From NCBI GenBank assembly GCA_964252015.1, contig CAXULW010000017.1, positions 1 to 64,000 on the forward strand: a DNA stretch of 64,000 bases. The letters are read 5' to 3'. The DNA comes from CAXSBR01 sp964252015. Lineage in GTDB: Bacteria > Actinomycetota > Actinomycetes > Mycobacteriales > Jatrophihabitantaceae. A model generated the notes under the pieces. The model worked only from the letters and a program-made list of their open reading frames with translations, was not told the origin of the DNA and did not search any database. Position numbers and translations under genes: made by a program. This document shows positions 25,942-34,957 of this stretch, in pieces (position 1 is the first letter of the stretch; each line of letters begins with the position of its first letter).

Positions 25942-26445
25942 GTGCTCAAGCGTGTAGTGGTGGGGTTGTCCGTGGGGTCTGCGTTACTGGCGACGGGGTG
26001 CTCTTCGCACGGCTCTCCGAGCGTTAAAGGGACATCGACCTCCGGGCAGTCATTGAGGTCGGCAGCTATGGGCTCCGGGGGACCAGCGACTCACCCGACT
26101 GTGACTGCTCGGGTTGCTACCGTGGCTCCGGATGCCAAGGGTGTGAATCAAGGCACCAAGAAACAAGCAACAAAGATCAAAATGGTCAGGCCTCCGGCTC
26201 AGTCGGGAGCGCAGGTGCCGCCAACTGCGGGCTGCACGGCGGGGTACGGGCGCGGCGTGGTGTGTCTGCCGATCACGCCTCCGAGCGCGGGGGAGATGGG
26301 CATGACGGTTAAGGAGATGCCCTGGACGTGCTCGGAGGTTCGTCTGTATTTCCCACAGGGGGTGGTGCTGACCAAGAAGGGGGTCGATCCAGCGAGGTTG
26401 GACGGCAACAAGGACGGCATCGCCTGTGGAAAGGGTGACGTTTAG
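25942..26445 (+). CDS. small lipoprotein with excalibur-like C-terminus
   Basis: 167 residues. Signal peptide with lipobox L-L-A-T-G-C (Cys20), a disordered Ser/Thr/Pro/Lys region, and a C-terminal L-D-G-N-K-D-G-I-A-C segment like the calcium-binding excalibur motif (D-x-D-x-D-G-x-x-C). A GTG at 25942 lies 8 bases after the oxidase stop, so it is probably co-transcribed with the oxidase. Function unknown. Confidence 0.7.
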   Translation: MLKRVVVGLSVGSALLATGCSSHGSPSVKGTSTSGQSLRSAAMGSGGPATHPTVTARVATVAPDAKGVNQGTKKQATKIKMVRPPAQSGAQVPPTAGCTAGYGRGVVCLPITPPSAGEMGMTVKEMPWTCSEVRLYFPQGVVLTKKGVDPARLDGNKDGIACGKGDV

Positions 26446-26475
26446 GGCTCGCGGGCCGGGACCGGCGAATCGCCG

Positions 26476-27609
26476 TTACGGCATGGTGACGGTGGCCGTG
26501 GTGGCAGGACCGGTACCGACATCGGTCACAGCGGCCACAGTCAGGTGATACGCCGATGCGGGCTTCAACGCGCTGAACACGAACGACGTGACCGAGGGCA
26601 ACACGGTGGTGGAGTAGGCCCCTGACCCGTTGGCGTCCGTGCCGTCACGGCTCACCACGTACCCGGTGATGGGGCTGCCGCCGTTTGACGCGGGAGCGCT
26701 CCAGTTCAGCGACGCGGAAGTGGCCTGGGTGGGTGGCACCGGCCCTGGCCCCGGCCCCGCCGTACCCGAGGGCAGACCAGCGGGTTGAGTGGCCAGCCCC
26801 GCCTTCACCGCCGCGAACGTGGCGCCGCCCCACGTGAAGGCACCCGTCTGGAACATGGCAACGCATTGCAGGCGCGGGAACGTCGAGGCGTAGATGGACT
26901 TCACCCAGGACGCTTGTGCCGAGTCGGATTGGTTGTTTCCATACCCGGTCTCGCCCACCCAGATGGGCTTGGTCGGGTCGAGAGTGGTCAGGAAGTTATA
27001 ACTCGGCTGGAACTTCCCCTGGAACGTCGTGTCCCCACCGTAGTCGGGACCACCGTAGGCGTCAGCACCGATGACGTCGACGTAGCCGCTGCCGGGGTAC
27101 AGGCTGGCTTCCGTGCACGGGGCGTTCATGCACCAGTACCACTTGACCTTGTTCCCCGGGTCGACCGAACGGCCCACGGTGACGATGTGTTGCCACGCCT
27201 GCTTCCACTGGGCGGCCCCGCCGGAGACGGAACTGCCCGACGTGCCGGGCTGCCATGGATACCAGCCGGAACCGTTGGCTTCGTGGAAGAACCGGATGTA
27301 AACCGTGCCGTTCGTATAGGCCGCCGCACCCGAAACGAAGTTGCGGATCTGGGTGTCGTACTTGCCCTTGATGATGTCCGCGAACGACGGGGAACCCGAA
27401 ATGGACCCCTGCCACCATTCCCAGCACATGAGGATGTCGTAGTTGCCCTTGGCCTTCAGCGCCGAAGCGACGTCGCTGGGCCAGCTGGAAAGATAGTTGT
27501 AGAAGAACGAGGCCACTGGGACCTTGTGGCCGGCGGAGTTCTCGTCCGACGTGATGCCGGCGACTGAGCCGTTGAAAAGCCCTGTGTAACCCGTGGTGGC
27601 GAAAGTCAT
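26476..27609 (-). CDS. GH26-FN3 hydrolase lacking a signal peptide
   Basis: 377 residues. The GH26 barrel begins within the first 10 residues; acid/base Glu110 (F-F-H-E-A-N-G) and nucleophile Glu220 (W-V-G-E-T-G-Y) are intact. A Gly/Pro linker and an FN3 domain (about 290-375) follow. There is no export signal. AAGGAG (complement of 27616-27621) sits 6 bases before the ATG, so it is translated as its own cistron. Directly upstream is a separate Tat-FN3 ORF that looks like the missing secretory front end. Either the pair arose by a split of one Tat-FN3-GH26-FN3 protein, or the enzyme is cytoplasmic. Confidence 0.8.
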   Translation of the reverse strand: MTFATTGYTGLFNGSVAGITSDENSAGHKVPVASFFYNYLSSWPSDVASALKAKGNYDILMCWEWWQGSISGSPSFADIIKGKYDTQIRNFVSGAAAYTNGTVYIRFFHEANGSGWYPWQPGTSGSSVSGGAAQWKQAWQHIVTVGRSVDPGNKVKWYWCMNAPCTEASLYPGSGYVDVIGADAYGGPDYGGDTTFQGKFQPSYNFLTTLDPTKPIWVGETGYGNNQSDSAQASWVKSIYASTFPRLQCVAMFQTGAFTWGGATFAAVKAGLATQPAGLPSGTAGPGPGPVPPTQATSASLNWSAPASNGGSPITGYVVSRDGTDANGSGAYSTTVLPSVTSFVFSALKPASAYHLTVAAVTDVGTGPATTATVTMP

Positions 27610-27620
27610 TGGTTTCTCCT

Positions 27621-28106
27621 TTATCCGGGAATTACGGTGGCGGTGACGTTCGTGGGTAGTGAAGGCAGCGACGGTGGCGGCGGGGTCGACGGGGGCGGGG
27701 TGGTCGGGATCGTGGCCGGCTTCGACGCTGCGACACCGGCGCCCCGCGCGTTTACCGCGGCAACGGTCAGGTTGTAGGTGGATCCTGGAACCAACCCGCT
27801 GAACGTGAAGGACCGCGACGAAGCGGCCACCGTCGTCGTGTACGCGCCGTACCCATTGGAATCGACACCGTCACGGGACACGCGGTAGCCGGTGACAGGT
27901 GTACCGCCGGTCTGCGCGGGAGGCTGCCACGTGACGGTCGCCGACGTGGCAGCAGTTGAGGTGGCAAGGGAGCGGGGGACACTGGGTCGTGTAGTCGCAG
28001 CCTCAGCGGTGCCGGAACGCTCGGTGATAAACGCACCCACGACGCCCACGACGGCGGCTTTCAGGCAGGTACGGCGGGAGAGCATAGCGGTAGGCAGTAG
28101 CTCCAT
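27621..28106 (-). CDS. Tat-signal FN3 protein, probably the severed front half of a hydrolase
   Basis: 161 residues: twin-arginine signal (L-S-R-R-T-C-L-K), one FN3 domain (about 43-128), a Thr/Pro-rich linker and a short tail T-N-V-T-A-T-V-I-P-G before TAA at 27621. The first 130 residues are closely similar to the N-terminus of the Tat-FN3-GH16 protein at 41487-42785, where the linker runs on into a catalytic domain. Here it stops 11 bases before the GH26 ATG, in a different frame. AAAGGAG precedes its own ATG. Confidence 0.75.
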   Translation of the reverse strand: MELLPTAMLSRRTCLKAAVVGVVGAFITERSGTAEAATTRPSVPRSLATSTAATSATVTWQPPAQTGGTPVTGYRVSRDGVDSNGYGAYTTTVAASSRSFTFSGLVPGSTYNLTVAAVNARGAGVAASKPATIPTTPPPSTPPPPSLPSLPTNVTATVIPG

Positions 28107-29109
28107 GTCAGGCTCCTTTGGGGGGGTGGATCCGGCGCGACGCCGCAGTCGGAATCGGGTAATTCCTCGACCTCGGTGGTCGAGTGGTCGGTCGCTTTCG
28201 GTCTGCGTGACGAGCTGGTCGGTGATCGAGTCGTGACCTTGGGGGGTAGGTCATTGCGTGCTCCTCAGGGCGTGAGGGGATACCGGGCCAGCGGATACCG
28301 GACCGGGCGGAGGTGCGCAGGGACTAGCTTGGAACGTTGCCCCGGATAGACGGGAAGCCGCATATCCTGCAGACTTCTAAGGTCTTGGGGTGTCAGCACA
28401 TTTCTCAGTGCGGCTACATTCGAGTATCCGCCGCAGCTTTTCACGACGGAAAGCGAGATGCGGTTTACCATGACTTAGCGCATGCGGCCGCACCGGAAAG
28501 GGAGGACTAAAAGGTTTGGAAGGCGGTGGACCGCCGCCGCCTCGTCAACTTTCGCACGCGGCACGTCTTGATCGGAAATCCAGCTTGGGGAACGGAGGCA
28601 CTATGCGTCACACGTTTCTCGTTTCGATATTGCTGCCCGGGGATCAGCCTCTTGTCTCCCCGTCCGACCGAACTCTAGGCGGTTCTGGTAGCGGCGCAAC
28701 TCAAAGCGATATCAAAAATTCACTTAGCCGAGATCTTAATACCCGCCCATAACCAACAAACTTCCGACAGTGACCCCCGCGCTCAGCAAACTGGTTGCGG
28801 GGTCGCGACCGGGACGAAGGTGAGCAGTGGTCGCGGGCATGGCCGGCGGGGCCGACCCGATCGCCGGCCGATCTGGACCTGCCACGTCACGGTGGGAAGG
28901 CCTGGCTGTCCACCGGGGTCCGGGGCTCTCGACGCTGGGCACGTTGCTGCGGGCGTTCGGTTCGGCCGCGTCGGCGCGGTTTCGGCCCGATCATCTCCTC
29001 GGGCGGACCGGCGCCCACCATTCCGGCAGTTCGACTCCGTATTCTTTGTACATGGGTGCCAGCGACGTGCGGCATTTACGCAACGTCCTTTAGACAGGAA
29101 TTCATAGAC
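28107..29109. other. intergenic region, repeated at 42786-43760
   Basis: About 1 kb without a long gene. Segments of 28107-28775 align with 42786-43760: the TCAGGCTCCTT start, GTGTTCCTCAGGG-like and GATACCGG-type strings, and the block around GATCAGCCTCTTGT. It therefore belongs to the duplicated unit. A short plus-strand ORF is described separately. 28775-29109 leads to the GH16 gene and shows no further structure I can name. Confidence 0.5.
28603..28752 (+). CDS. short ORF with conserved GDQPLVSPS segment (49 aa)
   Basis: Begins M-R-H-T-F-L-V-S-I behind GGAGG (28594-28598) and contains G-D-Q-P-L-V-S-P-S. The homologous DNA at 43582-43683 encodes G-D-Q-P-L-V-S-P-S in the same frame with third-position changes in several codons, which suggests translation. 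The N-terminal parts differ in frame between copies, so one copy may be damaged. Function unknown. Confidence 0.35.
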   Translation: MRHTFLVSILLPGDQPLVSPSDRTLGGSGSGATQSDIKNSLSRDLNTRP

Positions 29110-30105
29110 GTGGCAGTCTCTCGGCGCGAGTTTGGTGCGCTTAGTCTCAGCGCTGTTGCTGCCTCCTTACTGACGGCGTGCTCGTCAGCGGCATCGGTCA
29201 AATCGACAACACCGGCGGCGTCCCCGCCCAAGCCGGTTAAGTCAACACCGGCGGCATCACCGCCCAAGCAGGTTAACTCGACACCGGCGGCGTCACCGCC
29301 CAAGCTGTTGTGGTCGGATGAGTTCGAACGTCTGGACCTCGTGACCGCGGCCAACCCGAATGGCGCGTGGGCGCCGCGCGAGCCTAATCGTCCCGTCGGA
29401 CAGGGGTATCCGGATCTGGGGGCGAGCGGGACGAACTGTTGGCTGGCTACGCCCGAGCAGGAGCTGGGAGGTACGGCCTACAACCCGTTCTCGGTGGCGG
29501 ATTCCGTCCTGTCCATTACGGCCAGGCCCACGCCTGCTTCGGCCCTGGCAGATGCTCGCGGGTGTCCGTGGCTGGGCGGTCTACTCGTCAGTAACACCAA
29601 CCTCCCTGAGTTCCGCTTCGGCTATGGGTATTACGAGTTCCGGATGCGTTTCCCGGTGACCGGCAAGGGCATGTTCCCGGCGTTGTGGTTCTACGCGGCG
29701 CACGGGACGGAGGATGCAAAGGCGGATGCGGAGATAGACCTGGTTGAGGTTTTCGGTGATGCAGACGGTCAGCCGTGGGCTTCATCGCTGCACGCATTGG
29801 ACAGTGAACGGAGGGGCCCGCAGCAGCAGGCGTTCATTTCCGAGTACGAGGACACCAAGAGCTGGCACACCTACGGCATGGAGTGGACTGAGGAGCGCTT
29901 GAACTTCTACCGGGACCGTGTGCTGGTCCGCTCGGTGACCGGAGAGATGCCCGCGTTCTTTGCTGGTACGGAGATGTCTATCCGCATGGATTACTCCATG
30001 AATGCCGAGTTCTTCTCCGCCGACCACAAGTCTGACTCGTCCACGCCGTCCGAGTTGACGATGGAAGTGGACTACGTCCGCAAGTACGACAAGGCGTTCT
30101 CCTAA
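29110..30105 (+). CDS. GH16 lipoprotein (between cassettes)
   Basis: 331 residues. R-R-E-F Tat-like start and lipobox L-L-T-A-C (Cys24), then three S-T-P-A-A-S-P-P-K repeats (about 32-66) forming a spacer, then a GH16 jelly roll with catalytic E-I-D-L-V-E (Glu208 nucleophile, Glu213 acid/base). GH16 enzymes cut beta-1,3/1,4-glucans and related galactans. The GTG at 29110 is selected because the signal begins there. It is close kin of the GH16 protein at 34958. Confidence 0.85.
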   Translation: MAVSRREFGALSLSAVAASLLTACSSAASVKSTTPAASPPKPVKSTPAASPPKQVNSTPAASPPKLLWSDEFERLDLVTAANPNGAWAPREPNRPVGQGYPDLGASGTNCWLATPEQELGGTAYNPFSVADSVLSITARPTPASALADARGCPWLGGLLVSNTNLPEFRFGYGYYEFRMRFPVTGKGMFPALWFYAAHGTEDAKADAEIDLVEVFGDADGQPWASSLHALDSERRGPQQQAFISEYEDTKSWHTYGMEWTEERLNFYRDRVLVRSVTGEMPAFFAGTEMSIRMDYSMNAEFFSADHKSDSSTPSELTMEVDYVRKYDKAFS

Positions 30106-30343
30106 ACCATCAATCCGAAGAGCGCGGGTTAGCGTCCACAGTGCCGTGATCGGGATCGCCAAGCGGCGAGGGATCACTGCAAAGGCGGTTTGCGGCGACA
30201 TGCGCATCGAGGATGACGCGAGCGCGGGAAGGACCGGCCGAGTAACCACGCGACGACGGGCCGCCCAACATTCGACCATGACCGGCGTCATCGTTCGACG
30301 GCAAGCTTCACGACTTACCGTCGGCGGGGCGAGCCGCTTGCCG

Positions 30344-30711
30344 TCAGTCGAGCTGGCGCAGGCCCGGCACGACGTCGGCGATGAACTGGGTGAGGAAGTG
30401 CTCCTGGTCGTGGCCAGGGCCGTGGAACACCAAGCGGTTCAAGCCGGAGTCGACGTAGGGCTCGATCGCGGCCAGGGCGTCGTCAGGGTTCGAGGCGCGC
30501 GGTTGTAGGAGAGCTTGATCTCGATCATCCGGTCGATGGCGTCCTTGGGCCGCCCCGCCGCTTCCAGGCCTCGGGCGACAGTGGGCAGCAGTTTCTCGGT
30601 GTAGAGGCCCATGCCTGTGCCGCTGGTGCAGATGAACCGGTCGGCCGAACGGCCCCCGTAGCGAGCGACGACAGGACCACCGGCAGCGCCATAGGTCGGG
30701 ACGGGCTGGTC
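30344..30711 (-). pseudogene. fgd remnant (deleted copy of the 13358 gene)
   Basis: Two FGD pieces in different frames: one reads D-Q-P-V-P-T-Y-G-A-A-G-G-P-V-V-A-R-Y through I-E-I-K-L-S-Y, the other S-N-P-D-D-A-L-A-A-I through the C-terminus ending at 30344. About 50 codons between them (around 30505) and the whole N-terminal half are missing. It sits before cassette 2 exactly as intact fgd sits before cassette 1. Confidence 0.85.
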
Positions 30712-31364
30712 TTCGGTGCCCAGACCAGCCTGTGGCCGGCCAGCTGCCGTTGAGTTGCTCCATCCAAGATCAATTAGACACGGGCCAGCGAAGTGCGTAG
30801 CTTGTGGATCGATCAAGTGCCGACAGCACCGGATCACTTAATGGATGACGCTTGTGTCGGGGGGTTCAAGCTGATGGATCATGGAATTTTGGCGCGCCGA
30901 ATCAGGTCGGGCGTGACCCTAGGCTGTTCGATGTCCCGGCTGTTTTGACATACGGAACAGCCGCTTGGGCGAAGTTGGAGCGTTCAACATCCTCGGCTTC
31001 GGCTTAGCAACGGCGCATTGCCTGCTGATGGTGACTCATCTCACAATTCGGTGGCTTCCTGATCGTCTTAACCGGTCGGCGGTGTAATCCTGATGGTGCG
31101 GCTGGGCGCGAGGATCGGTGCGCACACAGCTTAGCTGTCGGAGCAGCGCCGCGGCCGGCGTCGGCCTCACTTAACGCCCGATCGCACAATCGCGAGGGCC
31201 GTGGATAAGGCCAGGCCCGATAGGGGCGACCTCTCTTGGCTGGTCATTACCGGGGTTGGCTGGTCGGCTAACCCGACTCAAACCTACTTAATCAGTTCGC
31301 TGAGACTGAGTGTTAAAGCGCGTTAGGCCGCGTGCCTAACGGCACGAACCATGGGGGAAATGTC
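30712..31364. other. intergenic leader of cassette 2
   Basis: About 650 bases. 30790-30925 resembles 14690-14830. It contains G6 at 30859-30864 followed by an ATG at 30874 (a 24-codon ORF) and G5 at 31353-31357 before the deacetylase start. No other gene is supported. Confidence 0.5.
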
Positions 31365-31982
31365 TTGAACCGAAATGTACTTGCAATCGGAGCACATCCA
31401 GATGATATCGAACTGGGTTGCGGTGGCACGTTGGCCAAACACAGCCAGTCCGGTGATCGCGTGACCATGCTGGTCATAACCCAAGGCGAAGTGGGGCCTG
31501 GTCGGACTATGGACCGCATCTTTGAGCAGGAGCGCGCCTGCAAGGTCCTAGGCGTTGATGACCTGGTCTGGGGCGAGCTCCCGGATTGCCGTGTCTCACT
31601 CCACGAGTTGGCATTGGTTCACCTCATCGAGCAGGTGATCGGTAGTTCCGGCGCGGAGCTAATTTACACCCACTCTATCTCAGATAGTCACCAGGACCAC
31701 CGGACGGTTGCGGTGAACACACTCGGAGCGGCACGTAAGTGCTCCAATATCCTCAGTTACGATGCGCCATCCTCACTGCAGTTTCAGCCCTCCCTATATG
31801 TCGATATCTCAGACACGGTCGAGACCAAGGTTGAGGCGCTTCTTTGCCACTCGAGCCAGGTTGAGGCCAGCGAAATGGTCGACACGTTCAAGGTGCGCAA
31901 TTCTGCCGGTTACCGCGGGCACGAAGCGCGTGTCCGTGCCGCCGAGGCGTTCCAGGCCGCACGCTATGTGATGCCGGTATGA
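31365..31982 (+). CDS. PIG-L family deacetylase (cassette 2)
   Basis: 205 residues, almost the same as the cassette 1 enzyme, with A-H-P-D-D and S-H-Q-D-H-R zinc motifs. I chose the TTG at 31365 because it matches the cassette 1 start in length and in its distance from the G-tract (31353-31357); an in-frame GTG at 31332 is possible. The stop overlaps the flavoprotein ATG (ATGA at 31979). Confidence 0.83.
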   Translation: MNRNVLAIGAHPDDIELGCGGTLAKHSQSGDRVTMLVITQGEVGPGRTMDRIFEQERACKVLGVDDLVWGELPDCRVSLHELALVHLIEQVIGSSGAELIYTHSISDSHQDHRTVAVNTLGAARKCSNILSYDAPSSLQFQPSLYVDISDTVETKVEALLCHSSQVEASEMVDTFKVRNSAGYRGHEARVRAAEAFQAARYVMPV

Positions 31983-33283
31983 CGCGCAGTGTCGACGTCC
32001 TGGTGATCGGTGCCGGGCCGACCGGGCTTGGGGCTGCATACCAGTTGCATGGAACCGACGTCGATTGGCTCTTGGTGGAATCCTCCTCAGGGCCGGGCGG
32101 GCTAGCCAAGTCGGTTAGAGATCGGCACGGATTCAACTGGGATTTAGGTGGCCACGTCCTGCATAGCCATTTTCAGACCTTCGACAACGCCATCGCCGAC
32201 TCCGGCGTGCGATTGCTTGCCCCTGTACGCAACGGTTGGGTTCTGACCCATGGCGAATGGATTAAAACCCCCATCCAGCACAACGTCGAGAGCTTGCCAG
32301 AGGACCTTCGTATCGACGCGCCAGCCGCCAACTTGGCGGAATATTACCTCAACCATTTCGGCTCTGCGCTTTACAACGAGTTCTTTAAGCCGTTCACCGA
32401 GAAGATGTGGGCCACACCTTTATCGATGGTTGACCACACCTGGACGTCACACCGCAGCGGGTCGTCGCAACGAAACGTCCCCTCATTAAAGGCGGCGAGC
32501 AGTGGTGAGTCTTTGCCTCAGGCCACCGTGACCTTTCCATACCCCGAGGGTGGAACCGGACGGCTCTGGGCTGGTATCGCCCAAGGCCTGGACCCGAGCC
32601 GCCTGTACTACGGAGTAAAGGTTGAATCGTTCGACCTAACTGGCCACGTTGCCCACCTCAGCAACGGCGAGGACATCGTCTACGACCAGTGCGTGTCCAG
32701 TGCCCCGTTACCATTTCTCGCGCAATCCGATGCGAACCTTCAACGGATCACCGCGCCTTCGGAGCTGTTGAGCTCCCAGGCGCTGCTGATCGGACTCGGA
32801 TACGATGGTTCGCCGCCGCCGAGCATCGCCGACATGTCGTGGATTTACTCGCCGGATCCCGGGGTTGCATGGCATCGGGCGACGATGCTGGCGAACTATG
32901 ATCCAGCGAACGCCGGACCGGGAAGGTGGTCGGTTCTTTTTGAGGTCGGACGAAGCGCGTTCCGGCCGGTCGACGAGGCCGAAGCGATACTCAGCTGTCG
33001 GCGCTCGCTAAAGGAGTTGGGCGCGTCTGAGTCCGATCTTGTGAGCGTATGGACGAGCGCCTTGCCCATGGGGTACCCGGTACCCACCGTAGGACGCGAC
33101 GAAAAATTACGCGCTATGGACGCTCAGCTCGTGGCCAACGGAATGCGGTCCCGCGGGAGATTCGGGGGATGGCGTTACGAGTCCTGCAACCAGGATTACT
33201 CATTCATGCAGGGCGTGGAGGCAGTCAACGCCGCGCTGAAGGGCACCCCAGAGGACGTCTATTGGCACCCGGAGCGCTTCTGA
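31979..33283 (+). CDS. HemY/UGM-like flavoprotein (cassette 2)
   Basis: 434 residues, same length as the cassette 1 copy and about 84% identical by eye, with V-L-V-I-G-A-G-P-T-G-L-G and W-D-L-G-G-H-V-L-H-S-H. The variable patch is around residues 170-185 (after R-N-V-P), and the C-terminal 60 residues are nearly identical. Same predicted role on an activated sugar. Unlike cassette 1 it is separated from the GT2 gene by about 145 inserted bases. Confidence 0.75.
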   Translation: MTRSVDVLVIGAGPTGLGAAYQLHGTDVDWLLVESSSGPGGLAKSVRDRHGFNWDLGGHVLHSHFQTFDNAIADSGVRLLAPVRNGWVLTHGEWIKTPIQHNVESLPEDLRIDAPAANLAEYYLNHFGSALYNEFFKPFTEKMWATPLSMVDHTWTSHRSGSSQRNVPSLKAASSGESLPQATVTFPYPEGGTGRLWAGIAQGLDPSRLYYGVKVESFDLTGHVAHLSNGEDIVYDQCVSSAPLPFLAQSDANLQRITAPSELLSSQALLIGLGYDGSPPPSIADMSWIYSPDPGVAWHRATMLANYDPANAGPGRWSVLFEVGRSAFRPVDEAEAILSCRRSLKELGASESDLVSVWTSALPMGYPVPTVGRDEKLRAMDAQLVANGMRSRGRFGGWRYESCNQDYSFMQGVEAVNAALKGTPEDVYWHPERF

Positions 33284-33428
33284 TGCGGCATGGACCTAGG
33301 GCGGGCTGGACGGCTGCCCATAAACGACCGCCGCAGACACGACGTTGGTGTGTCGCAGATTCAACCGACGCATGCCGCAACCTGACAGGCATGCATGATC
33401 ACTCAACAGCGATGCTCGTCGGTGCCCG
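33284..33428. other. insertion separating flavoprotein and GT2 genes
   Basis: About 145 bases absent from the equivalent TGATG junction of cassette 1. TGCGGCATG (33284-33292) and CATGCCGCA (33371-33379) form a 9-bp inverted repeat. No gene seen. It might be a small mobile-element footprint. Confidence 0.4.
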
Positions 33429-34550
33429 GTGACATCCCTGACGGTTATCGTGCCGACCTTCGAAGAGAGCGGCAACATCTCGGAGCTAATTCGTCGACTA
33501 GGCGTGGCCTTCGACGGTGTGAACGCTCGGGTTCTGTTCGTGGATGACTCTCCCGAGGACGACGCAACCCCAGCTGTCGTGCAGTCGGAGGCTAAGACTG
33601 CCCGTCTGCCTGTGTCGCTCCTGCATCGCACTGACCCAGTCGGAGGGCTGAGTGGTGCTGTTGTGGCCGGCATCCACGCCGCTGACACTGAGTGGTGCTT
33701 GATAATGGACGGTGACTTACAGCACCCACCTGAGCTAGGGCCGGCCCTGTACGCCCGTGGTCTGCAGGAGGACGCTGACGTTGTGGTCGCCAGCCGGTAC
33801 TGCGGTGGTGGGGACGCCCGTGGCCTGGCCAACGGATTTCGGCATGCGGTGTCCAGCGCTAGCACGCTCTTGACTCGGTCGATGTTCCCTCGGCGGCTTC
33901 GTAACTGTACCGACCCGATGACGGGGTTCTTCGCCTTCCGCAGGTCTGCGGTGGCGGTCCAGAACCTACGGCCCTCTGGATTCAAGATCTTGCTGGAGAT
34001 CCTGGCTCGCCAAGATCTCCGCGTGGTTGAAGAGCCCTTTGTGTTCGGCGAGCGTTTCTCCGGTGAGTCAAAGGCTTCCCTGCGCCAGGGAAAAAACTTT
34101 TTGCAGCAACTCGTTCACCTCCGGTTTGGCCGTGGATCCCGCTTTGCGTTTATCGGCGCCTTGGGCACAGCGCTCAACCTCAGTGCGATGTATGCCTTAA
34201 TGGTCAGTGGTGTGCACTACATCGTAGCTGCGGTGGTCGCTGCAGAACTGTCTATCTTGTTCAACTTCTTGTTGCAGGAACGCTGGGTGTTCTCGGATCT
34301 TCGCATCGGTGACTGGCGTTCCCGCTTTGCGCTCTCGGCCGGCTACGACAACCTCGAGACGGTTGCCCGCCTGCCACTTCTGGTTCTACTGGTTCACGTA
34401 CTGCACGGCCGCAGTGAGACCGCGCAAGCTCTGACTCTGGCCGCAACGTTTACGGTGCGGTTTGTTTTCAAAGCCCGCGTTGTTTACCGAATCAATCGTC
34501 TAGCTGCGGGCGAACCGGCACTGAGTGAGGGGTTGCCGAAGGCTGCTTGA
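33429..34550 (+). CDS. GT2-GtrA polyprenyl-phosphate glycosyltransferase (cassette 2)
   Basis: 373 residues. Same GT2 (V-D-D-S, M-D-G-D-L-Q-H-P-P-E) plus GtrA membrane architecture as the cassette 1 protein, about 77% identical by eye; the lowest similarity is in the first 60-90 residues and the C-terminal tail. The GTG at 33429 aligns with the ATG of the other copy. It is the predicted supplier of lipid-linked sugar to the GT39 enzyme at 38010. Confidence 0.87.
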   Translation: MTSLTVIVPTFEESGNISELIRRLGVAFDGVNARVLFVDDSPEDDATPAVVQSEAKTARLPVSLLHRTDPVGGLSGAVVAGIHAADTEWCLIMDGDLQHPPELGPALYARGLQEDADVVVASRYCGGGDARGLANGFRHAVSSASTLLTRSMFPRRLRNCTDPMTGFFAFRRSAVAVQNLRPSGFKILLEILARQDLRVVEEPFVFGERFSGESKASLRQGKNFLQQLVHLRFGRGSRFAFIGALGTALNLSAMYALMVSGVHYIVAAVVAAELSILFNFLLQERWVFSDLRIGDWRSRFALSAGYDNLETVARLPLLVLLVHVLHGRSETAQALTLAATFTVRFVFKARVVYRINRLAAGEPALSEGLPKAA

Positions 34551-34957
34551 TCATTTTCACACAGCTGCTCGCAACGTAGTAGCAGCCGGACGAGCGACCA
34601 CTGATTAGTCAGCAGTATGCGTTGCGAGAGTTTGTTGGGTGCTAGTTGCCGCCTGGTCTTGATACAAACGCCCGGTGGCAGTCCATGTAGGGCCCACGGT
34701 TCCTCACAGTCTTCCCAAGGTTGTTCAACGGCAGTGTGATGGCGCTAGGAGTCGCAGAATGATGCCCAGGGGCCCGGTCCTAAGACGAACGTCACTGAAT
34801 CGCCGTCCTCTGCTGCCCTGGGTACCAGCCCGCCTTCGGACATTCCCATTGTGCTAAAGCTGCACGATTCGCGTCAGCTCTGAGTATGTCATGGCCCTTA
34901 ATTGTTCTGAGCGGCGCGCAAGTTGGTTTCTGGTTCCGCCAAGACGTATTATCAGGT
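34551..34957. other. gene-free spacer before GH16
   Basis: About 400 bases of lower GC than the neighbouring genes, with no ORF I would support. Cassette 1 has only 169 bases between GT2-GtrA and the polymerase; here a GH16 gene and this spacer have been inserted. It may carry a promoter for the GH16 gene, but no clear boxes are seen. Confidence 0.35.
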
